Positions 31,077 through 42,176 of a stretch of 54,937 nt of DNA are shown one piece after another. The notes beneath the pieces were generated by a model that did not search any database, was not told the origin of the DNA, and saw nothing but the letters and a program-made list of their open reading frames with translations. A program made the translations under genes and the position numbers. Positions within the stretch are counted from its first letter, which is position 1. Each line of letters begins with the position of its first letter. The stretch comes from Rhizaria sp. SCN 62-66 (lineage: Eukaryota > Rhizaria, unplaced): contig MEDY01000190.1 of the NCBI GenBank assembly GCA_001724265.1, positions 1 to 54,937 on the forward strand, written 5' to 3'.

Positions 31077-32849
31077 ATGTCTCGTCGCTCGCGCTTCTAC
31101 TCCCCGTTTGTGGTTGGCGCCACGCTGGCGTTCATCTACACCGGCTGGCGCGTGAAGCAGCACGAGCTCAACAACTCAAACATGTCATGCTCCTTCAACT
31201 CCGGCCTGCGTACGTCACTACATCAATAACAACCACAAAGCGTTGTGTATCCGCTATATCGCTGACTACGTCGGACTATACTGTCATTTTACTTCTTAAA
31301 TAATGCGTCGGCACTACCTCGCACAACAAACACTAACTTCCCTTCACTCCCGTTCTCTTGCACTTGACCCTTCTCTCTATCGCGCACTTGCGCGCTCGCT
31401 CGGGTCGCAGGCGGTGGCTTGATCTACGAGCGCCTGACCCCGTTTCTCTTCAAGGCAGACCCGGAGCGCATGCATCGCTTGTCGATGATTTTCCTCTCTG
31501 CCCCGCGCTTCACCCGCTACCTCTTCGGGCTCATCGACACCAAGCCGGCGCCGCCGTCGCTGCAAACCTCGCTGCTGGGGCTGACGTTCCCCAATCCCGT
31601 GGGGCTGGCCGCGGGCTACGACAAGGACGGCCAGGCCGTTGACGGCTGCCTCGACCTGGGCTTCGGCTTCACCGAGGTCGGCTCCGTTACGCCCTTCCCG
31701 CAACCCGGCAACCCGGTCCCGCGCGTCTTCCGCCTCCCCGAGGACCGCTCCGTGATCAACCGCTACGGCTTCAACTCGCAGGGCGCGGCCGCGGTCGCCG
31801 CGATCCTCTCGCGGCGCTACGAGAACCGCCAGGCGATGCTTGACTGGGAGCGCAAGCGCGCGCACGACCGTCTCCACGGGCGCCCGCCCCTGTGGGAGCG
31901 GATGACCGGCGCCGCGCCGCCCGCACCCAAGGAGCCCCCCAAGCACGTCTCGGCGGCGGAGCTGGGCATTGTGGGCGTGAACCTGGGCAAGAACAAGACC
32001 AGCGACGACGCCGGCGAAGACTACGCCGCGGGCGTCGCTGCGCTGGGCCCTCTCGCCCACTACCTGGTCGTCAACGTGTCATCGCCCAACACGCCCGGAC
32101 TGCGCGACCTGCAGGGCCCCGCCGCGCTGCCCGCGCTGCTTGCGCGCGTGCTTGCCGCGCGCGACGCGCTGCCTGCGCGCGCCGTCCGCGGCTTCCCCGA
32201 GCGCCCCGCCGTGCTGGTCAAGGTGGCACCCGATCTCACTCTCGACGAGCGCGCCGACGTCGCGGCCGCGTGCCTCGGTACGGGCGTCGACGGGCTCGTC
32301 GTTGCCAACACCACCGTGGCGCGGCCCGCTTCGCTCAAGAGCAACGCTGCGGTGGTCGCCGAGGCGGGAGGGCTCTCGGGCGCCGCAGTCAAAGACGTCT
32401 CGACGGAGATGGTGGCGGATCTCTACACGCTGACCGAGGGCCGGCTGCCCATCATCGGCGTCGGCGGCGTCGAGACAGGCGCCGACGCGTGGGATAAGGT
32501 TCGCGCGGGCGCGTCGCTCGTGCAGATGTACACCGGGCTCGTCTACCGGGGGCCGGTCGCGGTCAAGCAGGTCAAGGAGGGGCTGGCGGCTAAACTTCAA
32601 GACGAGGGGCTGGAGGCGATCGGCGAGGCCGTGGGGCGCGACGCCGCGGGCATGCGCAGCGCGGGCGTGACGCGCGCGCTGGTTGACGCCACGCACAGCA
32701 AGGCGGTCGCCATCGCCAAGGAGAGCGCCAGTCAAAACAGCAAGCTGCTGGCCAGTGTCGGCGTGACCGACGCGGCCGCGCTGGATGGCCACGCAGGGGC
32801 GGGGGCGGGGGCGGGCAAGAGCAAGGGCTGGTTCTGGGGTTGGTGGTGA
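31077..32849 (+). CDS. DHODH: class 2 dihydroorotate dehydrogenase, mitochondrial inner membrane
   Basis: Oxidises dihydroorotate to orotate in pyrimidine synthesis with FMN and passes electrons to ubiquinone. Two exons, 31077-31209 and 31411-32849 (donor GTACGT, acceptor CAG, phase 1), encode 523 aa ending at TGA. A basic N-terminus and single membrane helix ([14 protein letters not shown]) mark the membrane-bound class 2 type. Diagnostic stretches are [56 protein letters not shown] with the active-site Ser pair near residues 268-269, VKVAPDL, and the FMN phosphate-binding [20 protein letters not shown]. The barrel ends near [16 protein letters not shown]. About 80 extra residues follow, ending in KGWFWGWW, which the family normally lacks. 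Assignment is secure. Confidence 0.96.
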
Positions 32850-33370
32850 GTGCCCTCTGCAAGCGCGATGGGATGTCACGTCAGTAAGCTGGCGCCTTCA
32901 TGGTCGCTTGTGGTGAGTGCTCAGTAACGCATGCCTGCGAGCAGTGCATTGTTCAGCACAGTCTTGTTTTGAAAGGGCTTAGTAGAATAAGTGTATATAT
33001 ATTATAAGCGTTAGTCAGCATTGTGTGACATAGTGCGATGCTGGCCCTGCACATCTTTGTTTCAGCGAAATACATAATGTATCATTTATCGTGACACTTG
33101 CTGTGGCGGCTTCGAGGGGGGTGCTGGCTTGGGTGGCTTAGCCAGAAAAAAATCAAGATGAGTTCTGATAGACACATCTGTATAATACGAATGATGTTCG
33201 AACTATAAAAACATTTCGCATATTATAATGCATATTTAAATTAAGATTTTCTGAAAACAAAATTGAGACTCACTTGTGCCCCTTTTAATTCATGCCCGTC
33301 ATCAGTTCGACAACCAGTCTCGTCCCTTCTCCCAACCCCTCTACCTCGTCTCCCTAGCAACTACAGCTTA
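32850..33370. other. intergenic region between DHODH and COG1
   Basis: A 521-nt AT-rich spacer with AT-only stretches near 32990-33010 and 33170-33260. The open frame extends upstream of the COG1 ATG but has no earlier ATG. Confidence 0.5.
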
Positions 33371-36300
33371 ATGCAAACGCCTGCGCGCGTGCGCCCTGCT
33401 GCGGGGCCGCTGCAGACCGCTTTTAACGGTCCCCGCGCCTCGGCTATGTCGCCCTCCGACTCCTCCCCCCACACGCCCTATACAACAGCAACTGCCACGA
33501 GCTCAGCCGCTGCAGCAGCAGCCCGCAACGGTCCCGCCCCCGGCGGCCCGGCCGCGCCTCCCGCCGCGATTCTCTCCCCGTCGTCTCTTTCCGCGCGCGT
33601 GACCACGTCGCACTTCCCGACCCCGATGGAGCTGGCGCGTTCGGGCGCGCTCGTCTTCCCGCCGGTCCCGCCCTCTGAGCGCGCGCTGTGGGCATCGACG
33701 CCGCTCGCCAAGCTGCGCGAGTCCGAGGCCGCGCAGCGCGCGCAGATCACGGCCAAGCGCCAAGAGCTGCGCTCGCTGGTCACGCGCTGTTTCCGGCAGC
33801 TTTTGTCGTCCGCCGACACGATCATCGCGATGGACGGCACCGCCACCGCGCTGCACGAGCGCATCTCCAGCCTCGACGCGCTGCTCAACAGCATCGACAG
33901 CTCACTAGCTGTCGACGGTGCCAGCGGTGATGGCGCCGGTGCTGGCGCGCTTGACTCCGCCTCAGCCTCCGCGGCGGCCTCGTCCGCTGCTGCCGCGGCG
34001 ACCGCTGCCGCGACCGCGTCCGTGACCGCGCTGACCGGCGCCGTGTCCTCTGTGTGGGCCGCGCTGCGCGGCGGCGACGAGCTGGAGGCCGCCGTAGGGT
34101 GCTTTGAGGCCGTCGCGCTCTACACTGCGGCGGTCAACGCCGCAAACAACGTCAACACCAAGAACACCCCGAACGCACCAGACAGCAAGACGGTGAGCAC
34201 GCCTGATACTACTGTTCTGAATGGCTCGTTGTTCGTTGAGCAAGCGAACGCGGCGCTGGCGCTGCTGCTGGCGCACGCGCCCGCGCTCACGGCCGCCGCC
34301 GCGCAGCGCACGCTGGCGCGCGCGACCGCGGGTCCCGACGCGCTCGCGAGGGCCACGCTGGCGCATTCACTGGCCACCGCCGCCGCCGCCGCTGCCGGCA
34401 AGACCGCCGCTGCCGCCGCCGCCGCCTCGGCGAACGCGAGCGACGCAACGGCGACTGGCAGTATGCTGCCGTTCACGTTTGGCAGTGGAAGCGACGACTG
34501 CAGTGCGAGCGCGAAACAGCAGCAGCAACAGGCGGTGCTGTCGTTTCTGAGCGCGCGGCTCGGCGTTGCGCGCACCGCCTTGGACGCGGCAACCACCGCT
34601 CTGAACGGCGCTCCTGGTAGCGCCGCCGCGAGTGCGCGTGTGCGAGTGAGTGAGTCGGTGCGCGTGCGCATCGTCACGCACGCGATCGCCACAGCGGTTC
34701 AGGCCGCGAACACGGCCTTCGCGCTCACGCCGATGCTTGCGCTGCCCTACAACATTAGTGTCGCTGGCAACAACAACAACAGCAACAGCAACAGCAATAG
34801 CAGTGCGAGTAGCAATGACGTCTCGTTCAAGTCACTCGAGGCACGCACCGCTGACTTGTGTGTGATGCGTCCTAACTTCGCGCGCGGCTTAACTTTAGCT
34901 CTCACCCGCGCCCAGTCGCAGTCGCAACAGGCATTAGTTCTTAGTAACGCTCGCGCGACAGCGAGCCACACGGCTCCGTGGCTGCTGGTGCCGCTTTCAC
35001 TGCCTCCCGCGTCTCTGCCCGCGACCGTGCTGCCCCTGTGGCGCCTGACCGAGGCCGCGCTCACCCCACGGCTTAACTTCCTCATCGGACTGCTGACAAC
35101 CGCGAAGGAAGTCGCCGCGGCGCGCTCGGCGCTTCTCACCGCATCAACCGCATTTAGCGCGAGTCATAGCCCGGACACGAGCTTGGTGCCTGCAAACTCT
35201 GCTCCTGTTGCGCCTGCGAGTGCCTCTCTGTCTCACCGCTGCCCTCTCACGGGCGTCACTGCTTGGGCCGGCACCCCCGCCACGTGGGCCGCCGCCGCCG
35301 CCGCCAACCTTGGCCCTTCAGCCGTCGCCGCCACCGCCGCTGCCGCCGCCACGGCCAGTCAGCCCGCTGGCCCGGTGGTCTCGCGCGCGCCCTCGTGGCC
35401 CGACGCCTGCGCTGAGGCGCTGGGGGCCCGCGTGGGCGCCGCAGCCGAGGCCGTGGCAGGTCGGCTGGGCGAGCGCGTGCGCGCCACGATTGCCGTGTTC
35501 ACGGTCACCGGGCTCACGGTCACCGCCGGGCAGCGGGACGCTTACACCGCGGCCGAGAATGTAAGGGGCGCGGGTGGGAGCGCGCCTGCGTATAGCTGGA
35601 TGTCGCAGGCTGACTGTGGCATCACCTCCGCGCTCTGCACGGCCCTCTCCATCTACTACAATAACAACGCCAATAGCGGCCTCAACGGCTCCGTGGCTGC
35701 TGGTGACAGTGCCATCGCGACTGCGGCCGCTGTCGCCGCCTTCAGGGCCGCGCGCGCCGCCGACCGGGCCCGCGACCGCCTCCGCGACCGCGCCCGTGTC
35801 CGGTTCACCAATGCTGCTGCGAGTGCCGACGCGACCGCACTCACAGTTGTCTCTCGTTCTCACAGTTAGAATCTACAGAATCTGAATCAGAGTCACAAGC
35901 GGCACACTGCAGCGGTTGTGGCTGCCGCCGCCGCCCGCGCCCGCGCTCGCGCGCGCGCCGCCGCTGCGTCCATTGCGTTCGCGCGCCACGTGTTCTCGCT
36001 GTTGGGCGTTTGTGACGGCTTTTTGACGCAGAACCCGCTGGGCCTGACCGTGGCGGAGGCAGCCGCCGCGGTGGTTGCCGTCGCGGGCCGGCGGGCCGGC
36101 GAGGGGGTGACTGCGAGCGGCACGGACAAGGCGGCTGTGAGCGGCAGCAAGGGCAAGAGCAGCGGTAAGAGCTCGAAGAATAAGGGTGTTAATCCCGACG
36201 CAACGACTGCTAATCACGCGTCTGTCGTGTTCTTCTTGTCTCTGCTCGCTCTGTTCACGGAACAGCAACAGCAGCAGCAGCAACAGACCGGATTTAGCTC

Positions 36301-38890
36301 GAGCACGACGGCGATTAATGCTGCGGGCGGTAATCGTCCTCCGCTGCTGTCAACAACGCTCTCGCACCACGGGCGCGTAACGGCTGTTTTGCGCACAGTC
36401 AGTGCCGCGATTGACGTCGCTGTGCTCGACGCCGCGCGCGACGCGCTCCTGCTCACGCGCCCTTTCGCTGGTATGAGTACCCCCTTAGACGGCGCCGGGT
36501 ACTACTGCAGCGTAAGCCGCCTTGCGTCGGTCTCGGCGCTGTGCGTGGCCGATGTCGCCAGCAAGGTCACCAGGGCTCTCGCGACCGCAGTGACCGTGGC
36601 CGCGGCGGATGCGGCGGCGGCTGTGACCGCGGTCACTGCTGCTGCAGTGGCGAGCGGCGCCCTGGACTGTCCCTCTTTGGCCCCCAGTCATAACAGCCTT
36701 TACACCGCGAGCAATAGCAACGGCGCGAGCACAAGCGCCAGTGCCAATGTGTGCGATAGTGCGAGCGTTGTCGCTCTGAACGCTGCGCTCTCGTCGAACT
36801 CACTGCTCCGCGGCTTAGCTTCGGAACAGCGGGGCGGCCTACCTGCGGCGCAATTCGGCCGCGCGTGCGACGCCGCTTCTGCCACGACGCTGCTGCTCTC
36901 GCGCGGCCTAACTTCGAGCTCGCGCGCCACAGCACTGCTGCTTCTGGTCGCATGCCCCGCCACCGAGAGCGCGAGTCCTCGCGCGGGCTCGGATGCGGCT
37001 GTGGCCGGTCTCGCGTGCGCCCACGTGTTTGCGCTCGAACTACTCAACTCGGCCTCGGTCGCCGCAACGGCCGCCGCGAACGCTGCCGCCGCGGCTGTTA
37101 CCTCTGCAGCCGCTCAGGACGGCACGAGCGTTGCCGCTGTTGCTGCTCGTAATAGCTGTGTGAGCGAGAGCTCTGTGAGCGCGAGTGCCGGCGCTGCGAT
37201 CGCGCCCGCACAGGCCGCCGCGGCCGCGCTGCGCAGCCACTGGCCGATGTCGCACGCGTCGTTCACTCTCTCCGCGCTTGCTGCCAGCGCCACCACGGAT
37301 AGCACTGGCGTGACGGCCTCAGCCTCTGCGGCTGCGGTGACCGCGGCTGCTGCTGCGGGCGCGGCCGCGGCGACGGGCGCTTGGAGCCGCGCGGCAGCTG
37401 CCGCCACTGCGGCCGCCTTCGGTTCGGTTCTCAACACAGTTAAGACCAACCCTAGCAGTGTGTCCATGAGTGAGTTTGGGCTTGAGTGTGCACGCGTTGT
37501 CGCTGCTGCCGCCGCCCGCCGCCGTGCGCGCGCATGGGGCGCTGTCTCGGGCGCAAACAGCGCTGACAGCGGCAGTCTTAATAGTGACAGTCTTAACAGC
37601 GGCAGTCTAGGCACCGAGAGCAGCCGTTGCAGTGAAGCGATCGCGCTTGCGACCGCTCTCTGTGCTGTCGTCACCTCATCCACAGGGAATCCCTCTCAGC
37701 AACAGCAGCACGTCACCGTGGGTGCTGCCTATGTGTTGCTCCATGCGCTCCCAAGCTCACAATCGCAGGCTCAGGAACTGGCTGTGCCCACCGAGCTTGC
37801 GAGCGCGGTGGCCGCCCTCGCAACTGCGCTCAGCAGCACTGGGAACGCCCCTGCGATGACTCCCCGTGAGCTTGTCGCTGCTCTCGCCCACTTGCATGCG
37901 CGCTCGCAGTCGCAGCTTCCGGCTCAGTCGCTGGCCCAGGCCGCCTCTGCTCTCGCGATTCTGCTGCTCTCGCCTGATCGCGTGAGCCCTGCTGCGCTGG
38001 CATCGCAGGGAGACAGCAACACGAGTCGCGTGAGCGTCATTCGCGGCCCTCAGCTCGCTGAGTTGCAGTCTGTCTTCACCAGCGCAGTGACCTCATTTGC
38101 GAAACCCCCTCTCAGTCACTCGAATAACCACAATAACAGCGGTGCGAACAGCATTGCTGTTGTCGCAAGTGCCAGCGCTGTCGCCCGCTCGCTGCAGCTG
38201 CCCACACACATCTACGCCTCCGCCTTTGCCGCCGCGGCCGCTGCAAACAACAGCAGCGCGGGTGCGGTAACCAGCGGCTCGAAGCCCGGCGCGGTCGCCG
38301 CCGCAGGCAAGAGCGGCAGCGGCAGCGTTCTCGGCGCCAGCGGAGCGCGCAAGCAGAGCGGCGCTGATGGCAACGGCAACGACAACGGCGACGATGACGA
38401 GGACGATAACTGGGGCGTCAGCGCGAGCATCGGCGGCAGCGGCGTGTTTTCGCTCGCCGCGGCGGCCGCGAGCCGCAGCAGCAGCGGCGCGGGCAGCAGC
38501 GCGGGCCGCGGCAGCAGCGCCAGCGGAGGCGGCAGCGCCAGCGGTATGGCTGGTCCGGAGGCCGCGGCGGCACTGTTGCGGCGCCACGCGACCGCGGCGA
38601 CCACCAGCAACACAAACAGCGCCGCCGCCGCAGCCGCAGCTGGCTACTCGGGTGGCGATGGCAGAGGCAGGGCGAGGGACGGCGGCGGCGCCCGGCGCGG
38701 CGGCGCGGGCTCTAAGGGTGTCGAGGCCGCGGATGTAAGTGCCCAGCAGACTGTGAGCAGCGTTGGTGAGTCCGTTGCGCAGCACTTGGCCAGCTCGCTG
38801 CAGAGCGCCAAGGCCACGGCGAGCTCGTTCCTGGCCGCCAGCGACGGCGCGACGAGCATGCTGGCCTCGTGGGGCCTCACGTTCGACTAA
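33371..38890 (+). CDS. COG1: COG1-like subunit of the conserved oligomeric Golgi complex, with an in-frame TAG
   Basis: COG is the eight-subunit tether for intra-Golgi retrograde vesicles. Start is ATG 33371 (MQTPARVRP). The frame runs to TAA 38890 with a single TAG at 35867, giving about 1,839 aa if read through and 832 aa if not; animal COG1 is about 980 aa. COG1 signatures lie near residues 113-175: LAKLRESEAAQRAQITAKRQ, then ELRSLVTRCFRQLLSSADTI and MDGTATALHERISSLDALL, followed by AVSSVWAALRGGDELEAAV, like the COG1 segment before its helical repeats. Later helices such as CAEALGARVGAAAEAVAGRL fit a rod. Much of the extra length is Ala/Ser low complexity. The half after TAG has Golgi-tether-like helical Ala/Leu composition but no independent signature. 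COG1 identity rests mainly on the N-terminal block. Confidence 0.65.
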
Positions 38891-40022
38891 GGGGAGCGCA
38901 ACTTTGATATACGACGGGGGGGACTTGAAAAGAACACACATTACGTTATCTAGAATTTAACACCAGCTTTGTTACATGCTATTGCTTAGTAAATAAGCTT
39001 ACTACTAGTAGTACAGGTACATTTATATGGAATCGCCAGGATAATAAAGCAATTTTCTTTTAAACACATCTTGGGATATGTGACCTTGGGTTGTTTTTGC
39101 AGTTGTTCTCGACACTGTTTGCTTTCTCCAGATATGCGCGAATATCCATGCATATACAGATGTATATCTTCAACTGTGCATTCAAATATTATTTTCTATT
39201 ATTTTTTTGATTTTGTTGTCTGTGTTTTCGTCGATCGATATTTTTCAAGACTAAAAGTATTTCATATCGGCGAGGAAATATACTTTGAGTAGATTGCTGA
39301 GGTACATCACATCACCAACTCGAGGGCACACAAAATAGTATTCACACAGTATTTTTGTATTAATACAAACAAATACACGAAAGAGATTAAGTACTACATG
39401 AAGTGATAAAGTAGAATACACGTTGTTGTCATCGCACACAGCAACACACTTCACTGAACCGCACAAACACTGCCTTTGAACTAAGCACAAAAGCACACGT
39501 TGGCGCAAGACAGCACGGTGCATATACGCGACAAATCAAAACCGTAATAAAAAAAAGCAAACCAATTAAACACATACATGTGGCATCCGTGACAATCAAA
39601 CGACTTTTGTCAAACCGCAAACAATCACGCAAAACTGGTCAAGTCTCGCCACAGTTTCATTAAAACCCCCGAATCAAGCGCCCTCCAGGTCTCATACCCG
39701 ACAACCACCACAAATAGCACACACGAAACAGCAGAAGAAAGCTTACACGCAGTGCGGTGAGTTGAGCCGTTGAATCACAGTCCAACACGTTTCCGCTCGT
39801 AGCATCTGCAAGTGTGCTTTTCCAACCGTATATGCGCACAAGATTTCTGTTGCATGCATAGTATATGACAGTGAGTAGTGGTAAAGCAAGTATTAGTTGC
39901 CCCCAACCCCTTAGCACCCGCCCTTTTAGCTGCCGTAATCAAGCTAGGTTAAATTAAAACACACCGAAGTTATGCTCAACTCAACTCAGGCTTGACAAGA
40001 GAGACTAAGAGAGACATTTCTC
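38891..40022. other. AT-rich convergent intergenic region
   Basis: A 1.13-kb spacer between the COG1 and ELO stop codons. It contains an AATAAA at 39043. Only short ORFs occur, on both strands and without coding bias, and there is no convincing RNA gene. Confidence 0.5.
39043..39048 (+). promoter_or_regulatory. AATAAA polyadenylation hexamer after COG1
   Basis: The hexamer lies about 155 nt after the COG1 TAA stop and is followed by a T-rich stretch. The same AATAAAGC context is found after the DEG gene. Confidence 0.5.
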
Positions 40023-41139
40023 TTAATCCTTCTTGGTCTTGACAGCGCCGCTGCTCTTGCCCTTGCCGCCCTCGGCGCCGCCGTGCTTCTTGGTGTAGAA
40101 GTTGCCGAAGAGCGCGAGGAGGATGAGCATGTCGGTGACCTGGAGGACCTTGCCGGTGAACCAGTAGGGGGAGAAGAAGAAGCAGTAGACGGCGTGGACG
40201 AGGTTCGAGAAGAACTGGGTCATCTGGAACATGGTGAGGTACTTGCCCCACCAGAGGAACTTCTTGCGGCCCTCAGGGGACTTGATGAACACCGTCAGCA
40301 GGTAGTAACTGAACAAGAACAAGAAAGGAGAGTAGAATGATGATGAATGCAGGAAAGTGAGTAATTGAGCACAAAGATAAGTTGGGATAAAAACCAAGCA
40401 TGACATTGATATATAGATGCATATACATTCCAGGTTCATCAAGCATTCGCGAGGATATGCGTTGACGCTGGTTTCCGTAACAGCAGAGTTGAGTTGCAAA
40501 AGATGCCGATATTATGTTATAGAAGAGGACGTACGTGTACATGACCACGTGGACCCAGGAGTTGAAGGCAATGCAGAACCAGGCGTCGCCGCCAGGGGCG
40601 CAGCGGGTGACGAGCCAGAAGATAAAGCCGGTGCTAGTGTGGTGAAAGACGTGGAGGAACGAGACCTGGCGCAAGTTGCCCTTAATGAGCATCAGGAAGG
40701 TGTCGATGAACTCGTAGTACTTGGAGATGTAGAAAACGTAGAACACCCAGGCAATGTCGGCGTCGCGCTCCATGATGTAGGCCTCGCCCCAAAGGGTGTA
40801 GTTGTTCTTGAAGACGTAGTAGATGGTCATGACGCCCATCCAGAGCGAGAGCAGCGCGAGGAAGGCGTTGTGGACGATGGCGACCATGCGCAGCACGGGG
40901 CCGTCGGGCTTCTTGACAGCGTTGGGGTTCTGGGTGAACATGATGAGCGGGTAGAAAATGGCAAGCACGCCGAGGTAAAAGACGTTAAAGAGGATGAAGG
41001 GTGTGGCCGAGTTGACGAACCACCAGTCCTTGGTGAGGGGAGTCTGCGTCATGTCGGCGCCGAGGGAAGTGAGGAAGTTGATCACGGCCGGGGAGACAAC
41101 GGCGTCGAGCGCGTTGTAAGACGCAACCAGCGAGTCCAT
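40023..41139 (-). CDS. ELO-family very-long-chain fatty acid elongase (PUFA-type motif)
   Basis: Catalyses the condensation of acyl-CoA with malonyl-CoA in the ER membrane, the first step of chain elongation. Two exons, 41139-40535 and 40308-40023 (donor GTACGT, acceptor CAG, phase 2), encode 296 aa, the usual family size. ELO motifs are in order: KYYEFIDTF, the histidine box HVFHH at residues 163-167 within QVSFLHVFHH, NSWVHVVMYTYY spanning the splice junction, and TMFQMTQFF. There are multiple membrane helices. Gln five residues before the box is usual in elongases acting on polyunsaturated substrates; saturated/monounsaturated types tend to have Asn. The C-terminus KTKKD fits a lysine ER-retrieval signal. 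Family is certain; substrate is inferred. Confidence 0.94.
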
Positions 41140-42176
41140 CGCGTGTGCGGGTCTGCGCGGGCAGCAGAGGCAGAGCGCAGAAAAGATTGAAGAGCGACGC
41201 AAAGTGTGAACAAGGGAAGGAGAGAAGGTGAGACTTGGACTGAGGGAGGGGGATGCAGTTTGTTGGTTTTCGTGCACAAGAGAGCGAGTGTAGCGCATAA
41301 AAACAGTATGGAATCGATATAAAATTAACGGATGCAGTCAGACATTTCAAAGCAGTCACATTTGGTAAGGAAGAAAAGCCAAGACCTCGTGCTGAAGGTT
41401 GGTTCTAGTGAGGCAGTTGAAGCCACCTTGTGCGGGTCTGCGCAGGTTGCGAATTACGCCATAATCGCGCTCGCTTGTAGCCGCGGTCTAATCACGGCAC
41501 ATACTCCCGCCCACAGGCAACATTAAACCAAAACTTCTACATAATTTGACGTTACCCTCATCGAGATACTCCCTCTTTCCTCCAGTCCCTAGCGCCCGCC
41601 GTCATGCGGCCACCAGTGGGCGGGCCGCACACTGCAGCGGCAACAAACCGACCGGTTCGTAAAAATCCAAGCCACCACCAGCGAGACTCAGCCCACTCCT
41701 CGAGTCGACTTCGATCGATATGCATCAGTGTTTCATCGTCAAATGCACCTGTTTCTTGAGAAGATGACTGTCCAGGGCTTGTGTTCCTGGTGCTAAATTT
41801 CTGTGTTACGTGGAGGTTATCTTGCGTGTTTTCATGCGTGGTCTTGACGACAGGCGGAGATACGGAGCAAATTTGGAGCACGTGATGACGTGGTCACATA
41901 TTTCCACAGATTTAACATCCTATATCGCCAATATTCAGCAAAATATATTGTTGTATTGTTAAATCATTTCTTGTATTCTATATATCCTACGTTTTCCGCT
42001 GTAGGACTTTGTTTGCGCTCTGCAGGCCTGCTTTTGTCTCCTTCCCCGCCCCAACCTCGACTGACACCTCCCCGAGCCCGATCCTGCCGCCGCCGACCCA
42101 GGCCAGCCACGCGCCTTCGCTTCCTCTCTAAGACGCCACACCGATTGTGCCCACAGTTCGCCTGCTTCTGCGCGCC
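41140..42176. promoter_or_regulatory. bidirectional promoter region, ELO / ZIP
   Basis: A 1.04-kb spacer between divergent starts, G/A-rich just upstream of ELO and AT-rich around 41890-41990. A T-rich stretch ending in gctgtag near 42003 could be the acceptor of a 5'-UTR intron of the ZIP gene. The 107-codon minus-strand frame here lacks coding bias. Confidence 0.4.

Noticed and set aside
35561-35869. A possible intron (GTAAGG...TAG) removing the TAG from the COG1-like gene
   Set aside because: The +4 A conflicts with the local donor consensus, the segment is GC-rich and coding-like, and it is phase-neutral only because the whole frame is open. Not excluded without transcripts.
10502-38717. 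Recurring TCTAAGG word (six copies in coding sequence, usually encoding Ser-Lys-Gly)
   Set aside because: Six occurrences of a 7-mer in 55 kb on two strands is about what chance predicts, so it is not counted as a signal, unlike the 11-mer CGGCTTAACTT.
41558-41881. 107-codon minus-strand frame in the ELO/ZIP spacer
   Set aside because: No coding bias, no homology-like motif, and it lies in a divergent promoter region.
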